Under the pieces are notes generated by a model. That model saw only the letters and a list, made by a program, of their open reading frames with translations, was not told the origin of the DNA and did no database searches. Source: Orientallactaga sibirica (lineage: Eukaryota; Chordata; Mammalia; Rodentia; Dipodidae). From it: a DNA stretch of 64,000 bases. The DNA lies in assembly GCA_036365145.1 (NCBI GenBank), contig JAEOAD010000015.1, positions 12,269,501 through 12,333,500 on the forward strand, written 5' to 3'. The position numbers and the translations under genes were made by a program. This document shows positions 11,331-22,894 of this stretch, one piece after another; position 1 is the first letter of the stretch; each line of letters starts with the position of its first letter.

Positions 11331-11813
11331 ATGGTCTTTCATAATGTCTGTCAGAACCAAAGTTCTTATAATATACCTTCATATTATCCAACCTAAGTCA
11401 TTTTCTCAGGAGTCACTTACTGTTTTTTGATGTAATATATTCTTGGAAGGGCCATTGGAGTAAACAGTAGACAAGTTGCCTTTCAACTAAATGATGACTG
11501 TGAGTTAGAGCATTCCCATTGAATTACAAGATTTTTCTAATGCTACACACACTAACCTGAAAAAATAGGCACATAAGTCAATGAAAGTGAATAAAGAAAG
11601 TAGAAATAGATTAATTTCAATAATGAATAACCAATTATTAATTATCAATAATAAATTTTGACAAAAATTTAATGAATCAACTACAATCTTTTGAAGTAAT
11701 GGTAGTTGAACAATGAGTACCCTTATATAAAAATTGTATCTCAATATTTTTACACAAAACTAATTCAAAATGAGCTAAAATAAATGTAAATGAAAAACAA
11801 AAAGAAATTTTAG

Positions 11814-11983
11814 GGCATGGTGGTGCATGCCTTTAATCCCAGCACCCAAAAGGTAGAATAGGAGGATAACCATGAGTTTGAGGCCACTCAGACTACATAG
11901 TAAATTCCAGGTCAGCCTGGACTAGGGTGAGACCCTACCTCTCAAAAAAACCAAAATACAAAAAAGAAAAAAGAAAAGAAAAT
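11814..11983 (+). mobile_element. B1 SINE
   Basis: A typical B1: GGCATGGTGGTGCATGCC, TTTAATCCCAGCACC, AATTCCAGGTCAGCCTGG, GTGAGACCCTACC, then an A-rich tail. A 9-bp target duplication, AAATTTTAG, is seen at 11805-11813 and 11984-11992. Confidence 0.92.
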
Positions 11984-12214
11984 AAATTTTAGATTAACAC
12001 AGAAGCAAAAATCTTGGAAACCTGAGCTTGACTGAAAAACAGATATAACACAAAATGCACACTCAAGATGGACAAACACTTTAAAAGCTTGTCATATGTT
12101 TGTTAAAACTTTTGTTATGGAAAATAGTATAAAAGGACTAAATATAGAAACTACAAGTATTTTGGAAACACTTGATTGATCATGTATTCACTGATGTCCT
12201 AGAGCCATAATGTA

Positions 12215-14275
12215 TAAAGAGTTCTCTGGTCACTTATGTATAGAATCATGTCATCTGCAAATAGGGCTAACTTAACTTCTTCCTTTCCAATTTGTATCCC
12301 TTTGATTTCTTTCTCCTGCCTTATTGCTTGAGCTAATACTTCTATAGAATTCTACGTAGCAGTAAGGAAAGATGAAATAATGAAATTCGAAAAATAAAGG
12401 TCAAACATGGAACAGATCCTCCTCAGTGACCTCACCCAATCACAAAAAGATAATCATAGCATGGTCTCATTTATCTGTTGCTCCTAACCTGAATCTACCT
12501 GAGATGCTGCCAAACCTCATAAGCACTCTGAGGACCAGACAATAGGAAGGATGGGATGGGGGAGGGTAAGGTTGGGAGGGAACGAGAGGTTGGGAAGGAG
12601 GACAAGGGTGGGGGATACAAATAGGGATCCAAAAAGAAATGATACTATAAAACCCTTTATTCTGAACAACAGGCTAAAACATTGATCCTTCAGCAGGCCT
12701 GCAGAGGGAACACCTGAACCACAGGAGAGTGGAGAGAACATCATGAAGACCAACTTTCATCTTTTCCTGCTTCTCTCTCTCTCTCTCTCTTCCCCCTTCC
12801 CCCTCTCCTCTCTATACTCACTTTCTCTTTTATATTATCTATCTTTTTCTTCCCTTACCTTCCTTGGCGCTGACTTATAACTCCCAGTACCGGCATGGGG
12901 TTAACTTTCACAATGAGCTGTTGATCTGAGAGACCTACAAGGTTTCCCAAAAAAGACAGATTTCTGGTCTGGAGAGATGGCTTAGGGGTTAAGGCGCCTG
13001 CCTTCTAAGCCTAAGAACACTGGTTCCAATCTCCAGCAGTTCCAATCTCCAGCGGTTCCAATCTCCAGGTCCCACATTTAGCCAAATGCAAAGTGACACA
13101 AGGGTGCAATGCTGCACTTGACCAAAAGGGGGCTCACACATCTGGATTTCATTCACAGCAGCTGAGACACTGCTGGCGCGCCCATCTCTGTCTTCCTCTC
13201 CCTCTCTCTCTCTGTCTCTCTCTGTGTCTCTTTCCAAAAAAATAATAAAAAATTTAAAAAGAAGACAGATTTCTGTCAGTTATTGATGACCCACCAAAGG
13301 TTAATAGTAAGACCCTACTGTAGAAAACAGCATACATGTGTGAGACAAAACATGGAGAGACCTGGTCAGAATCTGGAAGAAGGTCAGTCCCCAGACAGTT
13401 AGCTACTCTAGTGCCAGAGGGTGCTACATGAGCAACTGGGGGAAAATGGCCAACATCTGTCCAAACAACTCACAGTCTAAGCTACCCAGCAGGAAACAAC
13501 CTGACCTAATGCTCAAACAAGTGCAGTAGTGGCACACAGCCATGGTGGGTAACCAACAGCTCTTGATTTAGCTAATAGATCCACTTAGTGGAATGGAACT
13601 CATTGCTGGAACTAGGAAATAAGTTAAAACCATGTACAAAAAATGAGTTACCACCAAATGTGGGCTAGAAGAGGGCCTACGCATATAAAAGTCCCTCCAA
13701 AATATCTATGGCCATCCCATCTATCTAGTACTAACTTCTCTCTCCGTTGGATAATTTGCTTATCTTTTTCAGATGGACAACTAACCTGAAGGGAGGATCA
13801 GCCAATCACACCTCAGCAGGGCCCCAGCTGAAACCATAAAGTAATGTGGGGGAAGGGCAAGAGTACAGTGACACCAGTAAAAGGCTGAAGGAGATAAACA
13901 CAGAGAACATCCAACTCCTACTAAGCCAGATATCCAGAGACACAGAGACTCCCAAAACTTCATCACTGAAGTAGAACTAAAATGATCTCATTGTGGATCA
14001 GGGAAATTCTATGTGGCTCAGGGAAATTCGCGGAAGAGGGGGTGGAAAGAATGTTAGAGCCACAAGTTGGGGCATTATGCACAGAGACTTCGCCTATCCC
14101 CCATAACTCTTGACTAACCCCACAATGCATGACCCACATTCCCCATTGATGAGGGTCCCTTTGGAAGAGGGAGGACAGGGAGGAGGATAATGGAGTCACC
14201 AATATGAATGTAAAATTAGAATAATATAAATAAAAAATAAATTCTTAAAAAAATAAAATAGATAAATAAAAATTT
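12215..14275 (+). mobile_element. 5'-inverted (twin-primed) LINE-1
   Basis: The 3' part (about 12344-14275) lies on the plus strand: the end of ORF2 (AGAATTCTACGTAGCAGTAAGG...), then a 3' UTR of about 1.8 kb with an A-rich tail. The first about 130 bp (12215-12343) is on the minus strand and comes from upstream in ORF2: read in reverse it encodes [20 protein letters not shown], including the catalytic FADD. This head-to-head order is the signature of twin priming. The junction lies in ATAGAATTCTAC. A SINE at 12967-13261 interrupts the 3' UTR. A target duplication is only suggested (AAAGAGTTCTC left, AAAGTGTTCTC right). Confidence 0.85.
12967..13261 (+). mobile_element. tRNA-derived SINE with an internal 16-bp triplication
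   Basis: It is inserted in an L1 3' UTR and flanked by a 14-bp target duplication, AAGACAGATTTCTG (12953-12966 and 13262-13275). The head GTCTGGAGAGATGGCTTAGG and the CT-rich end are typical. At 13023-13070 the unit GTTCCAATCTCCAGCA occurs three times in tandem with one or two changes, which lengthens the B-box region and is not seen in the other copies here. Confidence 0.95.
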
Positions 14276-14655
14276 TCAAAAAGTGTTCTCAAAAGTAAAC
14301 ATCAAGAAAAAGATTTGAGTTTACCAATAACTTAAACTAATCTCTCACAATAGAGATTATAACAATGACAAACACATGAAAATTCACTAATCAAAATTAT
14401 CCATCAAAAAATTCTAAAATAAAACCAATATGAAAACTAATAAATAATAAAACTACCTAAGATATGTTTGAATTAATAATAAATATACTTGACATTGTTA
14501 AGCATTGGGAAGTTTGAGAAGCAACTGGAATTCTAATATCTTGTCAGTATCAAAGCAAAATTATGTACTCTGGGAAACATTTGGGGGTTTCTTATGAACA
14601 TCTATTCACCATAAGAACTGGCAGCCTCACTCTAGAACATTTAATCTAAAGCAGA
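14276..14655. other. Unassigned AT-rich spacer
   Basis: Low-complexity AT-rich sequence after the L1 A-tail. No gene or repeat recognised. Confidence 0.45.
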
Positions 14656-14890
14656 GGTTCTCAAACTTTTCCTATTCTTGACCTATTTGAATTATTTTTA
14701 TTGACAATTTTTATACATGTATATAATATATTTTGATCATAACACACTGCCATTATCTCCTCTTGCCCTCTCCATGTCACCCTCCACTAAACCCCTTCTT
14801 CCCAGCTACTTCCTTTCATATCATGATATCTTGATTTTTCCTCCTCTCCTCTTTATCTTTGTGTGTGTGTATGTGTATTGTCTGTGTGTT
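14656..14890 (-). mobile_element. L1 3' terminal fragment
   Basis: Plus-strand landmarks TTTTTATTGACAATTTTTATAC and ATATATTTTGATCATAAC followed by CCCTCTCCATGTCACCCTCC match the 3' ends of other minus-strand L1s at 31020 and 33245. Only the last about 200 bp is present. Confidence 0.7.
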
Positions 14891-15075
14891 CACTGATTCC
14901 ATTAAGTTTGCTGAGAAAAAAAACAGCTGAGAATATTTTATGCAATCTCAGGTATAAAGTTAAATAAATAAACAAATCAAACATTTATTGATTAAAAATA
15001 GTAATGAAATTTATTTTAAAACAATTATTGAGTATACATATAATTTTATAATTTATTAAAAGTAAAATAAATTTA

Positions 15076-15300
15076 GGGCTGGAGAGATGGCTTAGCACTT
15101 GCCTGTGAAGCCTAAGAACCCCAGTATGAGGCTTGATTTCCTAAGACACACGTAAGCCAGATGCAAAAGGTAGTTCATGCATCTGGAGTTCGTTTGCAGC
15201 AGCTGGAGGCCCTGTCGCACCCATTCTGTATTTATCTGCCTCTTTCTCTCTCTCTCTCTGTTGTTCTCAAATAAACAATAAAAATAAACAAAAAACTAAA
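15076..15300 (+). mobile_element. tRNA-derived SINE
   Basis: It starts GGGCTGGAGAGATGGCTTAG, with a short deletion in the head (CTTAGCACTTGCC). It continues AGCCAGATGCAAAAGG and GGAGTTCGTTTGCAGCAGC, then a CT run and an AATAAACAATAAA tail. Confidence 0.92.
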
Positions 15301-15363
15301 ATAGTAATAAAATAAGTTTAATTCTAATGAGATGGATATATTGTATATAAAGAAATAAGTCTT

Positions 15364-15720
15364 GGGGCTGGTGAAATGGCACAGTGGATCAGAGCACTTG
15401 CTGTGCAATCATGAGGACCTAAGTTCAGCCCTGTGGCACCCATGTAAAAAGCTGGGCTTGGCCACAAATGCTTGTAACCCTGATGCTGAGGGGGACAGAA
15501 ACAAAAGAATCACTGAGGGTCACTGTTTAGCCAATGTTACTCAAAAATAGTGAGCTCCAGATCCAGTGAGTTCAGACTCTGTCTCCAGATGGAAAAAGCA
15601 AAAGAGGAAGAAACACAAAGTTCTTCTCTTGCCTCTGCATGCATGCTCATGTATTGTATTCATGTGCACATACACACCACATGTAACATACACACACACA
15701 CTCATCACATACTATATACA
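15364..15720 (+). mobile_element. B3/B4-like composite SINE
   Basis: A tRNA-like head (GGGGCTGGTGAAATGGCACAG, CTTGCTGTGCAATCATGAGG) is joined to a B1-like second half (GCTGGGCTTGGCCACAAATG, AGTGAGCTCCAGATCCAG, GACTCTGTCTCCAG), and the end is CA-rich (15660-15715). This dimer layout is that of the rodent B3/B4 families. The ERVK-type LTR at 15721 interrupts its tail. Confidence 0.8.
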
Positions 15721-16432
15721 TGTTGGTCTTTACCATTACCGTTACCATTCCTGGAGTCATTGGCCACCGACGTCCCAGGCGAGGGAGGGAGGAATTGGGA
15801 GGGAAGCAGCAGGGTCCTTCCTGGAGAAGCAGGTGAGTGTGACAATGAACATGATGGGCAATGAACACCCAGGAGACTGTCTGATGGACAGCACCCATTT
15901 ATTCAAAGGGGAGTGGGTTTATAAACACTTGGGGAAAGTTGAGATGGAACATACAGACTATATGGTAATCAGATGCATAGTTTATGGGCTGTTATCTAGG
16001 TGGCAGAAGAACTAGTAACTTCAAAGCTATGGGGGAAGGATAAGGGAAGGGGAAGGGAGGAAGAGGAGATAACAAAAGGTGGTGACTTCTGTTACTATGG
16101 GGGGGATAGATGGTGGGAAGACTATGTGACTTCAGCTACATAAGGGTCTCTTGGGCAGCTAGCCACAAGGTCAGGAACTATGGGGGGACAAAGTCTGACT
16201 TATGGAATAGTCAGAGCCTTTTGGGGTCTGAGGGTAGGGCCTCGCCAGTTCTGCCCACTCTGGGCAGATGACAGCACACTACAACCTACAACTTAGGGAA
16301 GGCCAGTCACTGTCGCCAGGAACTCTCTGACAATAGGGCCAGCTGCAACCCCACAGCCCAGGGTCCCTGGCCATGTCCAATAGTTCAGGCCAGCCTCCTT
16401 ACAGTCCCAGCCCTTCCTAGCAATGCCCAACA
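15721..16432 (-). mobile_element. Solo class II (ERVK/IAP-type) LTR
   Basis: A 712-bp GC-richer block has inverted ends (TGTTGG at 15721, CCAACA at 16427-16432) and a 6-bp flanking duplication with one difference, TATACA at 15715-15720 and CATACA at 16433-16438. Six bases is the class II duplication length. On the minus strand there is a TTTATAAA at 15918-15925 and an AATAAA at 15898-15903, in the order expected of promoter then polyadenylation signal. No internal viral genes are present. Open frames inside it are accidental. Confidence 0.82.
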
Positions 16433-16590
16433 CATACACACACCAAAAAATCCCAAATAATTAAGTCTTGGGTGAATACTTGGTACTTCAAGATGTAGAA
16501 CATTTTCAGTATTTTTCAGATCTCATCAAGATTTTGATTTTATAATTGTTAATAATGAGAACACAACCTCATATAAATACATGACATTAA

Positions 16591-16806
16591 GGCTAGATAG
16601 ATTGATTAGTGGATAAGTCACTTGCCTGCAAAGCCAAAGGACCCAGGTTTGATTCTCCAGGACCCAGGTAAGTCAGGTGCATATAGTGGCACATGCATCT
16701 GGAGTTTGTTTGCAGTGGTTGGAAGCCCTGGCATGCCATTCTTTCTTTATCTGCCCCTCTCTTTCTCTCTCTCTCTAAAATAAATAAGTAAAACTTAAAG
16801 AAAAAA
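16591..16806 (+). mobile_element. tRNA-derived SINE
   Basis: GGCTAGATAGATTGATTAGTGG head, CCAAAGGACCCAGGTTTGAT B-box region, CACATGCATCTGGAGTTTG body, CTCT run and an A-rich tail. The head is more diverged than in other copies. Confidence 0.88.
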
Positions 16807-18079
16807 ATACACAGCATTAAATTGCAGATGCATGTTCAGGGTCATTTAAAATTAGTAGAGATATTGTTCTAATCCCAAGCAACACAAGTCAGAAACTCAA
16901 ATAGCAAGTTTGAAAAAATCAAGCATTCTAACACAATCTAAAGATATACTGACTGGAAACCTACATGCTGAATAATGATGATATGAAATAGTTAAAACAT
17001 GTGTTTTAATAGGAACAGACAGCTTTGTATGTATAGCAAACACAGCACAATTCATAAATTATAATAGTCTCAAATCTGAGCTAATTTGCTTCAAGTAGCA
17101 TTCATTCACGTTGTGTGGCATGTTAAGGGTATAGAGTGAAAACTGCATGCTATATGTTCAAAACCAAGGAAGGCTACAGTGAAGGCATGTCAGACAACAT
17201 AGATGACCACTTCCAGAAAAACTTTGGCTCTTTCATACATTACATTTTTAATTAATTTTTATTCATTGAACAATCATGAAATGTTTACTGTTCCAAGATA
17301 TTTTCTGATAGTCATATTCAGTTAGGCATCCACACATGGGATTACAACTCACAGTTTAAGAAGCTGGGTCCTAGAGGGATAAAAACTTAAGTTTGCATGA
17401 GAAGCTGCACATAAGTGTTTAAAGCATCTCTCTGAATAATCGCAGAAAGGCACACACACACATGCACAAACACACACAAATGAAGTGGCTTTCATGATGA
17501 ATGGTCAAAACAATTATATGATACCCATTCAATGGAATATTTCTCAATACTTAAAGGAAAATTACTAATACACAGAACATGAATTCAACGACATGATGAG
17601 TTATAGTCAAAAAGATGGCAGGTTTTACAGACTGTGTACTGTTTGTATTATGCATGTTGATGACATTCTTGCAGAGGTAGAACTAGAAATGGCTGCCCAG
17701 GGTTGAGTCTGATATAGGGGTGAGTCCAGGAGGTTCTCTGAGAGATGGACTTGTCCTTTATCCTGATTGGGATGGTGATTATGTAAATTTATTGAGTGCT
17801 AAAGCCATAGAAACATGTATATCCAAAAGATCCATTTTAATTTATGTTAATTTTAAGAAACAAACTACTCCAATTCTATCTCCAAAGAAATGTACCTAGA
17901 TGACAAAGCTTAAAAGAGAAGTGATTTTTTAAAAACTTCATGTCATAGATTTTCTTGATAGCACAAAAGTTATTGGTGTCTTTTATCCTCAAAATATTCT
18001 CAATTTCATGAAACATGCCCAAAAAACATTAGTATTAAAATGCCCATATAGATAGAAAATGTAATTCAAAGCAGCAAAA
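16807..18079. other. Unassigned sequence
   Basis: About 1.3 kb of AT-rich DNA with a short CA run near 17452-17480. TTTTTATTCATTGAACAATCATG near 17258 is faintly L2-like. I see no gene. Confidence 0.45.
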
Positions 18080-18428
18080 ATGGTTGTTTTAGGTTGTGCT
18101 AGAAGGTAAACTGCCACCCATAGACTTATGTGCTTGACTACTTAAATCGTCACTTAGTAGCACTGTTCATGCACATCATGGGACCTTGAGGGTGGTCCTT
18201 AAGGTGTCACAGCTCAACTCTGAGCTGTCATAGGCCAGCTCCCCTTGCTGTTCACTGCCACTCTACTTCTTTCCTGCTAATGAGACAAGGCAATGCTGGC
18301 TTCTTGCTACTACCATGCTTTGCCCTGCCTTGACGGACGTTCCCTTAGAATTGTAAGCCAAGAGTAAAGCCTTCCTTAAGCTGCTTCTGGTTGGGTATTG
18401 GTTCTCAACAATGAGAAAGTAACTTCTG
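18080..18428 (+). mobile_element. MaLR-like LTR or internal fragment
   Basis: The right end (GTAAGCCAAGAGTAAAGCC, TTCCTTAAGCTGCTTCTGG, AACAATGAGAAAGTAAC) resembles the end of the clear MaLR LTR at 37709-38050 (GTAAGCCA-type block, TTTCCTCCCATCAGCTGC, GCAATGAGAAGGTAAC). The left end is not sharp and no duplication was found. Confidence 0.55.
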
Positions 18429-18439
18429 AGAATATCAAT

Positions 18440-18659
18440 AATGGGTTGGAAAGATGGCTCAGTAGTTAAAGTTCTTTGCTTGTAAAGCCTAATGGCCCAG
18501 GTTCAATCCTCACTATCCACATAAAGCCAGATACACAAAATGGTGCATGTGTCAGGAGTTTGTTTGCACCAGCAGGATGCCTTAGTGCCCCCATACTCAC
18601 TTTTTCTATTGCCTCTCTCTAAGTTTGTCAAATAAATAAATAAATAAATAAATAATGAC
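18440..18659 (+). mobile_element. tRNA-derived SINE
   Basis: GGGTTGGAAAGATGGCTCAG head, CCCAGGTTCAATCC, CACATAAAGCCAGATACAC, and an AAATAAATAAATAAATAA tail. A perfect 11-bp duplication, AGAATATCAAT, flanks it (18429-18439 and 18660-18670). Confidence 0.95.
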
Positions 18660-18670
18660 AGAATATCAAT

Positions 18671-20130
18671 CATTGCAAACATTTCTAAACTTTTCCATGA
18701 CTTTTTTTCACAATACTAATATAAAATTTACCTCCTATAATCTGAAAAAACATGAGTGAAATAAATGCTTTAAAATTAATTGCAGCAAAGACTTAGGCCA
18801 GGGGCCTGCTTGTCCTGATTTTGCAAACATTTCCTCATGCATGGATGTAGCATGATTAGCTGAACTTGGACCTCCCTAAAGACAAATTTAGTTCTTATTA
18901 CTCACACCTATACTATCACCAGATAATTCTTCATGACCCACGCACCAGGGACAATATGCAAGGTAATAATCAACTTGGGATTATTTTTGGCAATATCAAG
19001 TGTGTTATAGTTGGAGAATTATCAACAAAAGATTTTTTAAAGAATTTTTATCTTTATTGGGTAGCAGAATGGCTGCTTCTTTTTAAAATTCTCTGAAATC
19101 AGGAAATGTGTAAGGAATTCAGGAGAGGTATACCATAGTGGCAGATGTGCATTTGCTTTCTATCTGTCCCCTCATACATTCACATTTCCATGTGTCTGCT
19201 CTGAAACCAAAGGCGACCTTCTTCTCTCTGAACTCTGTCAGTAATGACTCCAGTAACAATAACTGTCAGGGGCTGGGATAGTAAACATTTTCTAAAAGCA
19301 AATGGATTCCAAATGTGGACTTTCTCTCCATAAGCACAGCTCTCATGAGCCTGAGTGAGAATGTTAGGGTCGTCTGAAACACTCAATCCAAAGTGTGAGC
19401 ACACGGTGATGTGCTGAAATCTGTAACCCGTATTCCAACCCACCTGTTACCTCTTCTCTTCTTCCATTTTCAGTTGACCTGTATTGGCCTGTTGATCACA
19501 GATACAAAAGTGACTCCATAGATTCTATACAGTGTTTTCCCTATGCAACATTTAAAAAGCCACTTGGAGTTTAAGCCCAGTCTTAATCAATGGGCAGTGG
19601 GTCCCAGCAGTTTGTATCCTTTTAGCCTTGTTTGTAAGAAAATATTTAAATTGTGCCAAGACTCAATTTCCATATTTCAGAATGGTTACTAAATTTCTAC
19701 AGATTTACCCTTTGACTTATTTCATGAGAAATATTATGGAATATTTTCAAAATGTAATATGTTCTAGTACATTTAAGAAACACATCTTGTATATTATGTA
19801 TAATGTTATGAAAATACTCTATAATGAGAACAGCTGCATTAGAATAAACACAAACAATACTGTTGCTGTGCTATAGGATTTTGAGTTGTGGTTTATGTTT
19901 TATACTATTTTATACATTTTCAATTTATGAAGAAAATATATTTATCTTATAAAAGTCCCCAAAAGTATGTAAAACTGATTTTTTTCTCTCTATGTTTAAA
20001 TTAGATTATATTTCATCTTTATATAGTTATTTTACTCTTCTCTTAGTCCATGTTGTAAAATAAAAGTATTACGTTGTAATAAAATATATGCTTTTGTATA
20101 TTAAGATGGCAGGTTTTCTTCAGCATCTCA
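18671..20130. other. Unassigned AT-rich sequence
   Basis: About 1.5 kb without recognisable repeats. Frames such as 19628-19876 (Phe/Tyr/Ile/Asn-rich) reflect base composition and are not supported as genes. Confidence 0.45.
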
Positions 20131-20496
20131 ATGAAAAGAAAATATTTTATTGTATTTCATAGTCATTTTAACTTCCCTGAGAGTCCCTCCCAGGCATATC
20201 CCTGCTCAGAACTTGTGGTAATGCAGCCATGTTCTGTTCTGAGGGGCTGGCGTTCTTTGGGAATTTCCAGGATGCTCCCTTCTGTAGGCAAGCTCTCTGT
20301 CAACATAGGACCAGCCCCTGTTACAGAATTGAAGGAAGTGCTTTTAAGACATTTTGTCTGGAGTACAGCCTCTGAGCACCTGAGTGACAGGAAGTTACTT
20401 AAGAAGGAGCTAGCAAGAAGGAAGCAATACTGGGCATTCTTTCTCCAGTGGAGGCAAAGGTACTCAGAGGTTTCCCCAGGCCTGCAGCTGTGTTAG
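20131..20496 (+). other. Unassigned 121-codon open frame in a GC-richer block
   Basis: ATG at 20131 to the stop at 20494-20496. The product is basic at its C-terminal third (SDRKLLKKELARRKQYW) with no signal peptide, membrane segment or motif I know. It sits in a stretch (about 20150-21420) that is GC-richer and freer of young repeats than its surroundings. It may be chance, a non-coding exon or a conserved non-coding element. I do not call it a gene. Confidence 0.2.
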
Positions 20497-21899
20497 CCTC
20501 ACGTGAGCAAAACTGAGCTAGGATTCCCAGTAACTGACATGAATGTTCAAACTTCTGCTGAGTCGGCTGGCTATAGACCATTTTTAAAATGCCCCCACCC
20601 CATGCCTCCCTTTGAAAAGCATGCTTTACTTTACTTAGAAGCAAATATCCAAATTCTTACTGTTTAATTTTTCACAGGAAGCCAGGACACTGATAAATGA
20701 GGGCTCATCTGTACATGTTTTTCCTCGGTTACCGAAGAAACTATCTTCAAAACAGAAGTCCTCATAAATACTCTGGCGATGCATCAGACTCTCCGGTGCT
20801 GTGCGACACTGTGTATATGGTTTGGCAGGAATTCATGAGGGAAGATAAACCAGGACATTTTGCCAGGATTCTATTACTCTTGACCCTGACCTTGACTGGA
20901 GGCTGTTTCCAGTTACACTCCATCTTAAAGAAAGACAATGCCTGCTATTTTCTCGAGTTTCCTTTTTCTCCTTTCTTTTCCATTGCTCCAAACAAGGTTT
21001 CAGTTTCCCTCCCCATCTGAGGGAATTAGTTTGCTGACTGCTGATTCTCATCTTAGATTCCTCCTCCTAACACCGGAATTTGAATGAATCCATAGAGACT
21101 TCTTCCGGCAAGGAAGGTTGACTCTCAAAATGGACTTACCCTTGCACAGAATTGATTACTCTGAGAATCTCCTCTGAGAGTAATGACTCAATTCATGATA
21201 CCCAATCAACATGAACATCATCAGCTCCCACAGCGTGCTCTGCCAGGCTAGAGCAGCCCACATCTCACTCCTACCAGCCCAGGAAGAGTTTACTTCAAAT
21301 ATTATATAGGAAAGGCATGCTTCCAACTGAGGTAGCCTCACAAAGTGGGCCTGGGCAGCCTGAACAGCCATGGCCTCTTCCTGGGGAATCAAGTCAAGGG
21401 CTTTATGGAGAAATTATACTATGTAATAATTGTAATTAAAACTCAATATACTGTAATTACACTTTGAATGATATCTTTAAAATTTTAAATAATTCCAGGT
21501 GGCTTAAGGAGACTGTGAAAGCCCAGACTGGAGTTTCTGAGTGGAAAGAGATGAGACTGAGTCAGACATCGGACAAGGTAAGAACTCCTCAAAGAAATTG
21601 GAAATTGGGATTGTGACTGGTCAGGTTTGGAGGAGCTGGCGTGGACTGATCCCGAGCATTGCTGCAGTTCTGAGGTGATGGTCCTCTTTCAATCAGGAGG
21701 ACCGAAGTTGTTTTGGTCAGGACCAAAGGTATTGCGGTCTGGATATCTAGTTAGATAAGGAGGTATGTTGCTCTGGTTTCTGTAACTAGCTCAATCAGAG
21801 TTATGAATGAGATTAGATCAGAAAATTTGTTTAAATTCTTAATGAATAAATGAATAAATTTCTGAGGGGAAAAATTTTAAATAATTTCTCAAGAACTAC
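20497..21899. other. Unassigned, repeat-poor sequence
   Basis: No young SINE, L1 or LTR is recognised. Several medium open frames occur on both strands (20697-21020 plus, 21156-21392 minus) without family resemblance. Confidence 0.4.
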
Positions 21900-22310
21900 G
21901 TTCTTTCCACATATTAGGCAAGATGGCTCCAAATTTAAAGGCTTCCTGTACAATCGGTTGGGGGGTGGGGCTGGAAGATCCTGAAACAGCCCTAGTTCAA
22001 ATCACAAGAACACATGTAAACAGCTGGGCATGCCCATGCCAGTCTGTAATTCCAGTCCTACAAAGGGCAGTGAAGTCCAGGAAATCACTGGGCTTGTGGA
22101 AAAACAGCAAGCTCTGGTATTACTAAGAGACTCCTTCCCAAATAAGAATGGGCAAAAGAATGACGGAACACAGCACCCCTCTTTTAGCTCTGGCAACATA
22201 ACGGGAAGGCCTCTGGTTGCAGGCAAGTGCATGGAACTCCACAAGGACACATTGACATGCAAATACCACACCCACCACCACCAGCACCACATTACACACA
22301 AACAAGCAAA
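21900..22310 (+). repeat. Diverged B3/B4-like composite SINE
   Basis: The second half has AACAGCTGGGCATGCCCATG and CAGTCTGTAATTCCAGTCC, as in B1-like halves of B3/B4. A head-like CAAGATGGCTCC precedes it and a CA-rich, AAATAAAAATG end follows. The region 22110-22250 does not fit well, so another insertion may be inside. Confidence 0.5.
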
Positions 22311-22894
22311 TAAAAATGATCCATTAGAGTATTATATCATCTTTACTTATAATAAAATAAAAGCTTGGCTCTGGACATTCAAGTGGTTGTGAACAGAGTA
22401 AGATTTGTAATTACCCTGCTTTATTCCAAATGCTGAGTCTCTGCTTCTGTTCCACTGTTTGAACATGACACAGAGATTTGAAACAGTCTTAAAGACTGTC
22501 TTCATGATTATTTCTCTTCACTTAATTGAATAATGAACAAAATATTGCACAATTGAATAATATTTGAGATATATCAAAGAGTGACAGCAAAATATACACC
22601 TCAAGGGAGTTAGAATTATTTCAAATTAATTATGAGACTTGTCATATATAAGAACCCTGCTCTTACACCAAAATACAAATCCAGTCTAACTCCAAAATGT
22701 AATGAAAACAGATATAATTTAGTGTGAGACACTTTTGGTTTATTTTGTAAAAGAAATTCATAATCTAGGTAAAATGTTGAAAATATATTATAAAAATCAC
22801 TGGTAATCTCCTCTATCCAAAAGGAAAACCCTGATGGTTTTTCTTTACAGTTATTTAGGTCTAATATACACATCCCTTTTTTATCCTTAACTTC
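22311..22894. other. Unassigned AT-rich spacer
   Basis: No gene or repeat recognised between the composite SINE and the minus-strand L1. The left target duplication of that L1 starts at 22895. Confidence 0.45.

Noticed and set aside
15550..16015. Two long overlapping plus-strand frames (104 and 149 codons)
   Set aside because: They run from the SINE tail into the ERVK-type LTR, which is on the minus strand. They have no protein motif and depend on repeat sequence.
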